DNA of 55,641 nucleotides from an uncultured Ruthenibacterium sp. (GTDB lineage Bacteria > Bacillota > Clostridia > Oscillospirales > Ruminococcaceae), in NCBI GenBank assembly GCA_944386565.1, contig CALXBO010000010.1:1-55641 (forward strand). Direction: 5' to 3'. The stretch's first letter is position 1. The number at the start of each line of letters is the position of its first letter. Under the pieces are notes generated by a model that did not search any database, was not told where the DNA came from, and worked only from the letters and a program-made list of their open reading frames with translations. This document shows, one piece after another, positions 1-7,196 of the stretch. The translations under genes and the position numbers were made by a program.

Positions 1-14
1 TATGAGGGGACGCG

Positions 15-1295
15 TCACGCGAACACCGCGACCCAGTACGAACAGCCGTCGCTGTCGTACATGTGGGCGATCGCTCCGCGCGTGTAGCCGGCGTGCGTCA
101 TGTTGGCGTAGTGGCCCGGGCTTGCCTGCCACGCAGCGATGACGGAGGAGGCGTCGGCGTATCCGACCGCGATGTTCTCGGCCGTCTGCGCGCCGTTGTG
201 GCTGAAATCGAGGGCGATCTGCTCACAGCGTGTGCAGGCGATGGCGGCGAGGCTGTCGTCCCACGTGAGCGCGCCGGCGCCCACCTGAGCCCGCAGCTGA
301 TTCTGGAGATCAAATGCCGTGCCGCTCGTCTCCACGGCGAAATAGCCGTGCCCGGTGCCGAGAGGCACGTCCGAGTGCGTGCCCGACGGGGGCGTGCTGC
401 CGGAGGACGTTCCGCCCGAGGCGCTGCCGCCGGACGCGGAAGACCCACCGGACGCAGCGGAGCTGTTGCTGGTGGTCTGCACCGGGCGCACGCCCGTCAG
501 TTCGATGGAGCCGGTGACGCCGTGCGGCGTGGTTGCCGTGATGGTTGCACTGCCGGTCCCGACAACATCGACCCAGCCGCCGGTCACGGCGGCCACGGAT
601 TCGTCGCTGCTCGTCCACGTCAGGGTGCTGAGGTCAACGGAGTTTCCCTCTTCGTCCGCGGCGGAGAGCTGGACGCCCTTTCCGACGGTGACCTCGGTGC
701 GGGATGCGTTCAGCGTCAGCTCGCGCGGGCCGCTCCAGACTTCGACAGGCACGACGGCGTTCACCCCGTTCGGGGCGGTGATCGTCAGTTCGGTCTGCCC
801 CTCGCCGACCGGAACGATCTGACCGTCACGGTATTCGGCCACGGTGCTGTCCGCCATGGAGAACGTCAGCTCGCCGCTGAAATCTTCCGGCGTGACGGTG
901 TAAGCGAGATCCAGAGCTTCGTCGCCCGTATGGAGTGATACGGCGTCGGCCGCGATGCTCTCAACCGGGATGACGACGCGGACGGTCTGCCCGGCCGTCA
1001 CATCGCCAGACGCGGCTGTGACGACGGCTTCGCCCTCGGCGACGCCGGTGACCGTACCTGTCCCGTCGACCGTGACGACGGTTTCGTCGCTGCTGGTGAA
1101 CGTGATCTCCGTCTCGGTGTGCTCCGATACCTCACGGTCGTATGTGCATTCCGGCTGCAGAACGGCCGTTTCCCCGACGGGAAGTTCCAGCGTTTCCTCC
1201 GGCAGCGAGAGAGCGGTCAGCTTCGGAGCGCCGCACGCGGTGAGCAGTGCCGCAAGGGCGGCTGCGGCAAGAAAGCAAACAACTTTGCGTTTCAT
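15..1295 (-). CDS. Lipoprotein with Ig-like (BIG2) repeats and a C-terminal CAP domain
   Basis: A probable surface lipoprotein of 426 residues. The start is the ATG at 1295 because a GGAAGGA Shine-Dalgarno lies just upstream; an in-frame TTG at 1316 would overlap that site. Residues 1-21 form a lipoprotein signal peptide with lipobox LLTAC (lipidated Cys21). Residues about 25-275 look like three bacterial Ig-like domains (repeated VTVDGTGTVTG and VGEGQTELTITAP type strands). A Gly/Ser linker follows at about 280-310, then a CAP/SCP-like domain to the C-terminus (NQLRAQVGAGALTWDDSLAA, HNGAQTAENIAVGY, SPGHYANMTH). In Firmicutes such proteins are extracellular, often in spore coats or on the wall; the substrate is unknown. 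It stands alone, reads toward the window edge and ends just inside it. Confidence 0.85.
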   Translation of the reverse strand: MKRKVVCFLAAAALAALLTACGAPKLTALSLPEETLELPVGETAVLQPECTYDREVSEHTETEITFTSSDETVVTVDGTGTVTGVAEGEAVVTAASGDVTAGQTVRVVIPVESIAADAVSLHTGDEALDLAYTVTPEDFSGELTFSMADSTVAEYRDGQIVPVGEGQTELTITAPNGVNAVVPVEVWSGPRELTLNASRTEVTVGKGVQLSAADEEGNSVDLSTLTWTSSDESVAAVTGGWVDVVGTGSATITATTPHGVTGSIELTGVRPVQTTSNSSAASGGSSASGGSASGGTSSGSTPPSGTHSDVPLGTGHGYFAVETSGTAFDLQNQLRAQVGAGALTWDDSLAAIACTRCEQIALDFSHNGAQTAENIAVGYADASSVIAAWQASPGHYANMTHAGYTRGAIAHMYDSDGCSYWVAVFA

Positions 1296-1476
1296 CAGAT
1301 CGATCCTTCCTTTCAAGTGATCCTGCGGATGCAGGGTGAGTGAATGCCGTCAGAGAAAGTCTGCGCCGCTCCCGGTACGCAGGGGAGGAAAGACGCTTTT
1401 TTCTCGTCCCAAATTCACAGTAGGCCCGCCGTCCGGCAGAAGTTAAAGGAAAAATCAAAAAATTTGAATGATACAG

Positions 1477-1515
1477 AGAAAAAAAGAAAGAACCGGAGAC
1501 GAATCTCCGGTTCTT
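1477..1515 (-). terminator. Intrinsic terminator, original downstream terminator of tRNA-Val
   Basis: A perfect 12-bp stem (1488-1499 with 1504-1515, loop CGAA) is followed on the minus strand by a T-rich run. It sits directly beyond the left attachment repeat, so before integration it would have ended tRNA-Val transcription. Confidence 0.75.
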
Positions 1516-1517
1516 CG

Positions 1518-1544
1518 TGGTGGACGGTAAGGAACTCGAATCCC
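1518..1544. repeat. attL, 27-bp direct repeat of the tRNA-Val 3' end
   Basis: Identical to 12989-13015. It begins TGGTGGACGGTAAGG, the complement of the tRNA acceptor arm plus CCA and part of the T arm. Here it is only a tRNA fragment, as expected at the integrase-proximal end of a tRNA-targeted element. Confidence 0.9.
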
Positions 1545-1580
1545 AACGGAATAACGATGCATCGAATAAAAATGATATTC

Positions 1581-1598
1581 CTGTGTATTTACTGTGCA
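1581..1598 (+). repeat. Candidate integrase arm-type sites, left end
   Basis: Two CTGTGYA heptamers start at 1581 and 1592, 11 bp apart. Four related copies in the same orientation occur near the right end (12853-12893). Location, phasing and pairing with the att cores suggest arm-type integrase or excisionase binding sites. This is inference. Confidence 0.5.
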
Positions 1599-1606
1599 TT
1601 TTTGCG

Positions 1607-2629
1607 TCAGAAATCGGCGTCGTTCAAAACCTGTGCAGCTTCTTCCAGCTTCTTCTCGCGCAGCTCCGTGTAAACGTCCATCGTCGTTGAAAGCTGCGCA
1701 TGTCCGAGAAGGTTCTGCGCCGTCTTTTCCGGGATTCCCGCCTCGAAAAGCAGCGTTGCGTATGCGTGCCGGAGCTGGTGCGGCGTCACGTCGAGCCCGG
1801 CGCGGCGGTAGCGCTCCAGCAGGCAATAATAGGCGCGCTTGCTCATGGGCTTATCGCCGCCGAATACATACGCGCCCGGCGCGCCTCTGTGCGGCTCTAA
1901 GAGCGCTTGCAGGCGTTTGAGATAAATTACATCCCGCTGCCCGGCGTCGCTCTTGGGCGCTTTCAGCTCGCCCTGGTTGCGCCCTGCGAAGTACAACGAG
2001 CGCCGGACGTGCAGCGCTTCATGCTCGAGATCCACGTCCGCCCACGTCAGCGCAAGCGCCTCTCCGAGCCGGAGTCCGGAATACATGAGGAAGTTCAAGA
2101 ACAGGCCGTCCGGCGTGTCCGCCGCGCGCTTGATCGCTTCAATTTCCTCCTGCGTTGGCATTTTCCGCTTTGCCTGCGGTAGCTTGTCCGGCAGCTTTAC
2201 CAAAGCGGCAGCGTTCTGCATCACGTTGTATCGCTCGCAGGCAAAAGCGCAGATCTCCCGCAGCACGACAAAGTGCTGATTGACCGTGCGCCGCGCATAT
2301 CCACGGTGCGCCAGATACTCCAGATACGCCCTGATTGAAACAGGCGTCAAATCCTTGACCGGCGTCGTTCCGAATCGCTCAACAGCGCGCTTCATGGCAA
2401 GGCGGTAATTGGGCGCGGTGTTCGGGGAAAGGCGCGGTTCTTTGTCTTTCCACCATGCGGCAGCCGCCGCGTCAAACGTGACGCCGATTTCCTCGCGCTC
2501 GCGGTGCGCTGCAATCTTCTGCATGACTTCGCGCTCTGATCGTGCCCGGAACGCCACGCGCTTTCCGTCTATGACAAGAATCTTCTCAAAGAGGCCATCC
2601 GGCCTCTGGTACATTCTTTTTCTGGCCAC
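1607..2629 (-). CDS. int: Tyrosine recombinase, phage-type integrase
   Basis: Catalyses site-specific recombination between the element and the tRNA-Val attachment site. 340 residues from the GTG at 2629, which has a GGAG site seven bases upstream; the frame stays open further upstream but that Lys-rich stretch has no supported start. An N-terminal AP2-like/arm-binding segment is followed by a SAM-like core-binding domain (about 60-160) and the catalytic domain. Catalytic residues visible are Arg in GLRLGEALALTW, Lys in the KSDAGQRDV turn, HQLRH, the GH of LLGHAQ and the nucleophile Tyr in MDVYTEL. Length and motif order are normal for Firmicute phage and ICE integrases. The stop lies 63 bases from attL. 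Confidence 0.95.
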   Translation of the reverse strand: MARKRMYQRPDGLFEKILVIDGKRVAFRARSEREVMQKIAAHREREEIGVTFDAAAAAWWKDKEPRLSPNTAPNYRLAMKRAVERFGTTPVKDLTPVSIRAYLEYLAHRGYARRTVNQHFVVLREICAFACERYNVMQNAAALVKLPDKLPQAKRKMPTQEEIEAIKRAADTPDGLFLNFLMYSGLRLGEALALTWADVDLEHEALHVRRSLYFAGRNQGELKAPKSDAGQRDVIYLKRLQALLEPHRGAPGAYVFGGDKPMSKRAYYCLLERYRRAGLDVTPHQLRHAYATLLFEAGIPEKTAQNLLGHAQLSTTMDVYTELREKKLEEAAQVLNDADF

Positions 2630-2645
2630 GCCCGCGCTCCATTCT

Positions 2646-2671
2646 GCCCCTTGCAGAGAGGGGCTTTTTTT
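2646..2671 (+). terminator. Intrinsic terminator-like hairpin just upstream of int
   Basis: GCCCCT (2646-2651) pairs with AGGGGC (2659-2664), followed by seven T on the plus strand. On the minus strand the same hairpin falls just before the int ribosome site and could affect int translation. The role is uncertain. Confidence 0.5.
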
Positions 2672-2830
2672 GTGCTGCTTTTCGCTTCTTTTTTTGTGAA
2701 TACTTTTCGACACTTTCGCGCTCTTTTTTGTGTGCGTTTTTGTGCGCTTTTGAACGGCACGAAAGGCTCCGCGCCGCTTTGAGGGTGCTTTCTGGCAAAG
2801 CGGCGGAAGATCGGATATACAAGCCAAAAT

Positions 2831-2943
2831 ACAGGTTTTATCAGGTTCTCCGCTCGGCAATATAGGCGGAAATGTCTGGTTTTGTCAGGTTTTTGGCCGC
2901 GGTAATACAGGCGAAAAATCGTGGGTTTTCGTAGGTTTCACGC
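2831..2943 (+). repeat. Three imperfect ~45-bp direct repeats in the int-repressor gap
   Basis: The gap 2630-3090 has no supported gene. It contains three phased copies of a unit whose best conserved part is GGTTTTNTCAGGTT (near 2834, 2878 and 2923), followed in the first two by a related GC-rich half with TAATACAGGCGAAAA-type sequence. The function is unknown; they may be protein-binding sites controlling int or replication. Confidence 0.55.
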
Positions 2944-2974
2944 AAAGCGGCGCGTCTTTTTGGCGGCAGCATGC

Positions 2975-3040
2975 CGCGCGCGTTACCGTGTTGCAAAACT
3001 CCGCGAAGTTGTCGCGCGCGTTATCGTGTTTATAAACTCC
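2975..3040 (+). repeat. Two copies of a 28-bp element-specific repeat
   Basis: Copies at 2975-3002 and 3013-3040 match at 24 of 28 positions: CGCGCGCGTTAYCGTGT, four mostly variable bases, then AAACTCC. A third copy is at 5292-5318. Spacing between the first two is 38 bp. They lie between the repressor stop and int. Confidence 0.65.
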
Positions 3041-3090
3041 TATTTTCGGAAGTTTTTCACAAAAAGGAGAACGGGCGGAAAGGCTCAACT

Positions 3091-3657
3091 TCACTTTTGG
3101 TGTTTTTCGCTGTCAATCATATCTCGCTGAAGCTGCACCATATCGAGCAGATTTTTCTCTGCACATTCGACGCTATCGCCTAGATCCTGCACAAGGTTGT
3201 CGACCACGGCGGCCACGGCATTGGAAATCGTAGATATATCTTCATCAGTCAGCGCAATCTCATGCCCATCAACATCCTTGCATGTGTAGTAATACTCGTT
3301 TATAAGATGCCCTTGGTACTGTTCTGTGTGAGCGCGACGTTTGAAATCGCCGAACATTGCACTGATAATCTCTTTCACATATTCATACGCGTTTGTGCGT
3401 CTGCGGTAGTCATTGTTCCGCTTTGCGGCTTCTACTCGGCTCAGTCTGGTGTCCCCGGTAATCCAATCCAGTGGCACGTCCAACACCATTGCAAGCCTGA
3501 ATAGCGTATCAATCTTCGGATGGAGTGTTCCTCGCTCATACTGACCAATCGTCTGCGACGCAATCCCGCAAGCATCGCCGAGCTCTTTCTGCGTCATTTT
3601 TAACAGTTTGCGCGCTTCACGGATTCTTTTGCCCACAATGTTGGAATGTTCTGCCAC
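3091..3657 (-). CDS. Helix-turn-helix (XRE family) repressor
   Basis: Probable master repressor of the element, 188 residues. An N-terminal HTH_XRE domain (about residues 6-65: RIREARKLLKMTQKELGDAC, then ASQTIGQYERGTLHPKIDTL) recognises DNA; the C-terminal 120 residues are helical and could dimerise. There is no visible LexA-like Ser-Lys self-cleavage dyad, so induction by RecA-stimulated autoproteolysis is not indicated; an antirepressor or another signal is possible. The GTG start at 3657 is chosen from the AGGAGG site upstream. It is divergent from the Cro-like gene across a 156-bp promoter region. Confidence 0.85.
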   Translation of the reverse strand: MAEHSNIVGKRIREARKLLKMTQKELGDACGIASQTIGQYERGTLHPKIDTLFRLAMVLDVPLDWITGDTRLSRVEAAKRNNDYRRRTNAYEYVKEIISAMFGDFKRRAHTEQYQGHLINEYYYTCKDVDGHEIALTDEDISTISNAVAAVVDNLVQDLGDSVECAEKNLLDMVQLQRDMIDSEKHQK

Positions 3658-3813
3658 AATACCGCCTCCTGTCTATAACAATTATATATCAAAATACACA
3701 AATATGCAAACAAATATATTCTTTTACATCTTAAATAAAAACTATTGAAAGAAAACATTTCATGCTGTATAATGCAATTAAGAAAATAAATATTTGTTTT
3801 TAGGGGTGATGAT
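3658..3813. promoter_or_regulatory. Divergent repressor/Cro promoter region with candidate operators
   Basis: Rightward: TTGAAA (3745-3750), 17-bp spacer, TATAAT (3768-3773). Leftward: TATAAT (complement of 3681-3686) with a weak TTGCAT 17 bp upstream. ACAAATAT occurs at 3698-3705 and 3710-3717 (12 bp apart) and inverted as ATATTTGT at 3790-3797, a plausible operator set. The stretch is far more AT-rich than its surroundings. Confidence 0.75.
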
Positions 3814-4029
3814 ATGAGAATTGACCGTGTGAAACTGATTGCAGAAATGGCACGCAAGATGATGCGCGTCTCAGACCTTGCCAGCGCTTCCGGCGTTTCG
3901 TGCGTCACAATTTCCTCGGCAAGAAGCGGGAAGTCGTGCAAAGCGGAGACGGTTGAGCGCATCGCCTGCGCGCTCGGCGTGGACGTGATGGAGATCATGG
4001 AGGACAGCAGCGCGGAGGCGAGGCGGTGA
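3814..4029 (+). CDS. Small Cro-like helix-turn-helix protein
   Basis: 71 residues that are almost entirely one HTH domain: LIAEMARKMMRVSDLASASG, then VSCVTISSARSGKSCKAETV and an ALGVDVMEIM helix. The fold matches the HTH_26/XRE small regulators found as the first rightward gene of phages and satellites. The start ATG has an AGGGGTGATG site. It is five bases upstream of the replication gene and is presumably cotranscribed from the consensus promoter at 3745. It likely counteracts the divergent repressor; that role is inferred from position. Confidence 0.75.
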   Translation: MRIDRVKLIAEMARKMMRVSDLASASGVSCVTISSARSGKSCKAETVERIACALGVDVMEIMEDSSAEARR

Positions 4030-4033
4030 ACGA

Positions 4034-4693
4034 ATGCAGCGAAAATACTTTTGCGCATATCACAGCTACTTGAAGGCGATGGAGCAGCTGACCAGCGAGG
4101 AACGAGGGGATTTGTTTACCGCCCTACTCACTTACAGCCAAAGCGGAACCGTGCCGAAGCTGAAGGGAAACGAGCGTTTTGTATTTCCCGTGATGCAAGA
4201 TCAGATCGACAGGGACGCGGAAAAATACGCAGATAAGTGCGAAAAACAGGCCCGGAACGCTCGAAAGCGTTGGCATGCCACGGCATGCGATGGCATGCCA
4301 ACGTATGCCAACGATGCCAAAGAAAAGGAAAAGGAAAAGGAGAAAGAAAAGGAGAAAGAGAAAAAAGGGGGTGTGGGGGAAAGCCCCACACCGGACAAGC
4401 CGCCGCGCGCCCGCTTTGTTCCACCGGATGAAGCCGAGCTGATTGCATTCTTTCGTGAAGCGGGCAGCGACAAAGCGGAGGCCGAGGCGTTCCGGGACTA
4501 CTACGAGGCCAACGGCTGGAAGGTAGGCAAGAACAGCATGAAAGACTGGAAAGCGGCCGCGCGCGGTTGGATCAGGCGCAGCGGGCAATATGGGCAGACA
4601 AAGCCAGCGCAAAAGCAGCCGAGCACATGGGACGTTTTGGACAAAGCAGCCGATCGTATAGAGCGCGGCGATTTATCATTCATGGAGGTGTAA
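4034..4693 (+). CDS. Probable replication initiator, DUF6291-like N-terminus
   Basis: 219 residues. The N-terminal ~75 residues (YFCAYHSYLKAMEQLTSEER, VFPVMQDQIDRDAEKYADKC) match the DUF6291-like domain common in Firmicute phage replication genes. A highly charged Lys/Glu linker lies at about 97-112. The C-terminal part (AFRDYYEANGWKVGKNSMKD and WKAAARGWIRR) is the motif typical of phage DnaD-like/replisome-organiser tails. The middle of the gene carries tandem 10-bp nucleotide repeats (4271-4320), as in phages whose origin lies inside the initiator gene. Replication function is inferred from these features and from the helicase-loader-like gene that follows. Confidence 0.65.
   Translation: MQRKYFCAYHSYLKAMEQLTSEERGDLFTALLTYSQSGTVPKLKGNERFVFPVMQDQIDRDAEKYADKCEKQARNARKRWHATACDGMPTYANDAKEKEKEKEKEKEKEKKGGVGESPTPDKPPRARFVPPDEAELIAFFREAGSDKAEAEAFRDYYEANGWKVGKNSMKDWKAAARGWIRRSGQYGQTKPAQKQPSTWDVLDKAADRIERGDLSFMEV
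4271..4320 (+). repeat. Tandem 10-bp iterons inside the initiator gene, candidate origin
   Basis: Five consecutive decamers: TGGCATGCCA, CGGCATGCGA, TGGCATGCCA, ACGTATGCCA, ACGATGCCAA. The unit TGGCATGCCA is itself palindromic, and 4269-4281 and 4290-4302 form a larger inverted pair. Ten is not a multiple of three, so this periodicity cannot come from a repeated peptide. A purine-rich A/G run follows (about 4320-4372). Confidence 0.7.
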
Positions 4694-4699
4694 GACAGA

Positions 4700-5344
4700 T
4701 TGACAACAAAGGACGTTCAGATACTTATCCGGCAGAACCTTGCCATGTACCGAGTAGGGGAAAAGACATTCACCGAGGAACAGGCCGCGACGCAGCTTGC
4801 TACATGGGCAGCCGCTTTGAAGGACATCCCCGCAGAGGCGGGATTTTTGGCAATGCAACGGGCGTTCACGGTGTGCCGCTTTCCAGTCACGCTCGCAGAT
4901 CTCTTTGAACAGCTGCGCCGGATGCAGAGCACGCAGCGGCCGACGGCTGCGGAAGAATGGGCAGCGCTGCTCAAAGAGGCACGCAAAGCGGCGAGCGACG
5001 CCGGACAATATACGTACACAATGCGCCTACCAGACGGCCGCCCGCAGGGCCAGGCGGCGCGCGAGCGCAACAAGGCCCGCTTTGAAAGTCTGCATCCTGC
5101 GGCGCAGAAATTTCTCGGACACGTGTCAGAGCTTGTGAATCTCGGCGATTGCGACGATACGTCACTTCGGTTCGAGCGGCAGCGGTTTGAAAAGGCATAC
5201 CGCGAGTACATCGACAACGAGCCACTTGACGTGGCCGCGTTGAGCATCGCGGCGGGAGCGCCCACAGAACGCTTGCAAGGCGTGAAAGAACCGCGCGCGT
5301 TATCGTGTCAAGAAACTCAGCAGCGGCCGACGCTCTCGAGATAA
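4700..5344 (+). CDS. Probable helicase loader (G39P-like N-terminus)
   Basis: 214 residues. The TTG at 4700 is chosen because GGAGGTG lies nine bases upstream, overlapping the end of the previous gene; the next ATG would drop the first conserved helix. The N-terminal ~75 residues (TEEQAATQLATWAAALKDIP, ... CRFPVTLADLFEQL) follow the pattern of the phage G39P-type replicative helicase loader/inhibitor. The C-terminal half is rich in Arg and Ala and unassigned. Placement directly after the initiator supports delivery of the host replicative helicase to the element origin. A copy of the element's 28-bp repeat lies within its last codons. Confidence 0.55.
   Translation: MTTKDVQILIRQNLAMYRVGEKTFTEEQAATQLATWAAALKDIPAEAGFLAMQRAFTVCRFPVTLADLFEQLRRMQSTQRPTAAEEWAALLKEARKAASDAGQYTYTMRLPDGRPQGQAARERNKARFESLHPAAQKFLGHVSELVNLGDCDDTSLRFERQRFEKAYREYIDNEPLDVAALSIAAGAPTERLQGVKEPRALSCQETQQRPTLSR
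5292..5318 (+). repeat. Third copy of the 28-bp element repeat
   Basis: CGCGCGCGTTATCGTGT, four variable bases (CAAG), then AAACTC, matching the copies at 2975 and 3013. It lies inside the 3' end of the helicase-loader-like gene, so the match is not explained by an intergenic promoter. Confidence 0.6.
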
Positions 5345-5368
5345 TCGCAGAGACGGGAGGGCGAAAAA

Positions 5369-5581
5369 ATGGAGCTTGAAGGATATTGGGATCAGCTAGA
5401 GAGCGTGATCGCGGCATTCCCGGACAAGGAGTGTCTGAACGTGTGCGAGGTTGCGCAGTACACGGGAATCAGCCGGAAGGTGGTTGCAAAGCGGTTCCCG
5501 TTTGTGGGCAGGAATCTCGGGAAGTACATCACACGCACGAGCCTCGCGCGGGCGTTGGTAAGCACCAACCAAAGAAAGTAA
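5369..5581 (+). CDS. Excisionase-like small DNA-binding protein
   Basis: 70 residues with a winged-helix/MerR-like HTH: LNVCEVAQYTGISRKVVAKR, then PFVGRNLGKYITRTSLARAL. This matches the size and pattern of phage and ICE excisionase or DUF3173-type accessory factors that bend DNA at attachment sites. The GGGAGG site upstream of the ATG is strong. No other excisionase candidate is seen in the element, so it is the best partner for the integrase. It could instead be a transcriptional regulator. Confidence 0.55.
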   Translation: MELEGYWDQLESVIAAFPDKECLNVCEVAQYTGISRKVVAKRFPFVGRNLGKYITRTSLARALVSTNQRK

Positions 5582-5622
5582 ATACGGGCGTTTTGCCCTT
5601 ATACAAAGAAAGGATGAATTAT

Positions 5623-6237
5623 ATGAACACTTATCTTCAGACCATGAAAAACGCGCTGACGAGCTACTACAACGCCGCCCAGGCTTGCGAAGAAAAAGCC
5701 CAGGAAGCGCGGAAGATCTATCAGCAGGACGTGGCCAGTGGAGTTGTTAAGAAACTGTTTGCTCAGCTGCAGGAAAACAAAGCGGCAGCCATTAACGCAA
5801 TCAACGACGCCAGAGACAAGGCTATTGAAGCGGCATACCGGTGGGGAACGCTGGACGGCAGCAAAATCAACGACGGGGACATGAAGCTGCTGAAATTCGA
5901 CCTTTCCCCGGAGCAGTTCGAGACCATCGTACAGCGGAGCCGGGACAACGGCACTATGTGCTTTATTCTGGACCAGTACGCAAAGAAGCATGACCGGGAC
6001 GAAGCCGACCCCAGGGAATTCCGCCTTTTGGGCCGTTTGAGCTGCGTTATGATTCCTACTGTGGAGGGGAAGGTGAACGCATACAACAGCTTTGCAGATA
6101 GTGCTATCGCCTCCATTCACAACATGAGCGGAAACGACTGGGAATTCGGTATCAACAGCCCCATCACCCAGGAATCCGTGGCCCATTTTGGTGAACCTAA
6201 CGGCATGAACGACGACCTTCTGGAAATGATTTCGTGA
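5623..6237 (+). CDS. Phage-associated coiled-coil protein of unknown function
   Basis: 204 residues from the ATG at 5623; an ATG nine bases earlier would overlap the AAAGGA site. The first 75 residues are predicted helical (YYNAAQACEEKAQEARKIYQ, AAAINAINDARDKAIEAAYR). The rest is mixed, with LLKFDLSPEQFETIVQRSRD and a region around YAKKHDRDEADPREFRLLGR. I recognise the general type as a conserved hypothetical found in Clostridia phages but no function. It lacks signal peptide and membrane segments. It may open the structural-like block that continues with 6363-9111. Confidence 0.6.
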   Translation: MNTYLQTMKNALTSYYNAAQACEEKAQEARKIYQQDVASGVVKKLFAQLQENKAAAINAINDARDKAIEAAYRWGTLDGSKINDGDMKLLKFDLSPEQFETIVQRSRDNGTMCFILDQYAKKHDRDEADPREFRLLGRLSCVMIPTVEGKVNAYNSFADSAIASIHNMSGNDWEFGINSPITQESVAHFGEPNGMNDDLLEMIS

Positions 6238-6248
6238 TTGCCTGCTTG

Positions 6249-6268
6249 AAAACCTAGGAAAACCTAGG
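6249..6268 (+). repeat. Tandem AAAACCTAGG decamer
   Basis: Two adjacent copies of AAAACCTAGG in the short gap after the coiled-coil gene. Each holds the palindrome CCTAGG. The function is unknown. Confidence 0.5.
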
Positions 6269-6362
6269 ATTTCTGCCTATATAGCTGAGCCAGAAAACCA
6301 GACATTGTGGACTATACGACCGGCTGGGCAGACAAAACAAAAAAGGAGTGATTTAACGCATT

Positions 6363-6677
6363 ATGACATGTGACTATCACAATGCAAAGGAACTGCGATT
6401 TTCGGACACGATCACAACGCCGTCCGGACAGATCGAGATCAATTTCCGCTTTGGGGACATAGCTCCGTCGTTCTGGAAGCTGAAAAAACGGCTTGACAAT
6501 AGAGACGCAGCTGACCGGCAGGACGCTCTTTCGGCCTTGTGGCGGCTGATTATTCCGCTTTATCCGCTTTGCGAGCTTGAGGACCATGCGGAGGAAATGC
6601 TGGAATCATTCGCGCGCTACATTGGACGCAAAGATAATGCCGTTCATGAAGGCCGTCTCGACGGCGCTTGCTATTGA
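6363..6677 (+). CDS. Small hypothetical protein upstream of the tail module
   Basis: 104 residues, not assigned to a named family. The sequence is mostly helical with a short beta-like start (LRFSDTITTPSGQIEINFRF). AAAAGGAG precedes the ATG by about 14 bases, rather long. It sits two genes upstream of the tape measure gene, where tailed phages often place a tail-assembly chaperone or Gp15-like protein, but the sequence alone does not show this. 102 bp separate it from the next gene, so it is not one half of a programmed-frameshift chaperone pair. Confidence 0.5.
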   Translation: MTCDYHNAKELRFSDTITTPSGQIEINFRFGDIAPSFWKLKKRLDNRDAADRQDALSALWRLIIPLYPLCELEDHAEEMLESFARYIGRKDNAVHEGRLDGACY

Positions 6678-6779
6678 ATATTGCGCTACTGTTCATAGTG
6701 GTTTAGCTGAAAAAATCCGAAACTACGTCAGATACAGGTTTTACTGTTGGAAAGCAAAAAGAATCGGAGGCGGCAAGAA

Positions 6780-7196
6780 ATGAATATTGACACGCGGAGC
6801 AGAAGAGCGGGAAAGTGTTTCAAAGACAAGGTCGTTTTTGCGCACGGCGAGAAGATGGTGACAATCCGTGTCAATGTGTGCGTTTCCGAAGCGGCCGGGA
6901 AGATCAGGAGCGCGCACAAAGCGCTGATTGAGAGCGAAAAGGCATTGAAGGGCGAACCGCTGAACGGGGAGTTGCAAGAGCAATACGGCGGGGCGGTTCT
7001 GAACGTGTTTGCGGCTGTGCTCGGCACGGACGGGGTGACACAGGCTCTTGACGTATACGGGAATGACGTCGGTGACTTTGTGAGAGACGTCAAGCGGTAC
7101 GTATTTGGACGCGCTATTCCGAAAATCTGCAAGCTCGACGAGAAGAGATTCCGAAAGGAAAACGGCAGCGGTCTGTGGAGGTGGCGCAATGCCTGA
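6780..7196 (+). CDS. Probable tail assembly chaperone
   Basis: 138 residues from the ATG at 6780 (GGAGG nine bases upstream; an earlier TTG lacks a site). The helical core AGKIRSAHKALIESEKALKG followed by YGGAVLNVFAAVLGTDGVTQ and LDVYGNDVGDFVRDVKRYVF resembles DUF6673-like or other tail chaperones that sit just before tape measure genes in Firmicute siphophages. Chaperones of this class coat the tape measure during tail polymerisation. Its end overlaps the tape measure start by eight bases, implying translational coupling. Confidence 0.55.
   Translation: MNIDTRSRRAGKCFKDKVVFAHGEKMVTIRVNVCVSEAAGKIRSAHKALIESEKALKGEPLNGELQEQYGGAVLNVFAAVLGTDGVTQALDVYGNDVGDFVRDVKRYVFGRAIPKICKLDEKRFRKENGSGLWRWRNA

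Noticed and set aside
2630..2860. N-terminal extension of the integrase, Lys-rich and open upstream
   Set aside because: The supported GTG at 2629 has a good ribosome site, and the upstream part lacks a start with a site and is atypical for integrases.
4320..4372. Lys/Glu repeat in the initiator as a sequencing error or frameshift
   Set aside because: The frame continues into a conserved C-terminal motif, so it is a normal charged linker.
6363..7196. Programmed -1 frameshift between two tail chaperone genes, as in many siphophages
   Set aside because: The two genes are separated by 102 bp with stop codons, and each has its own ribosome site; no slippery sequence joins them.
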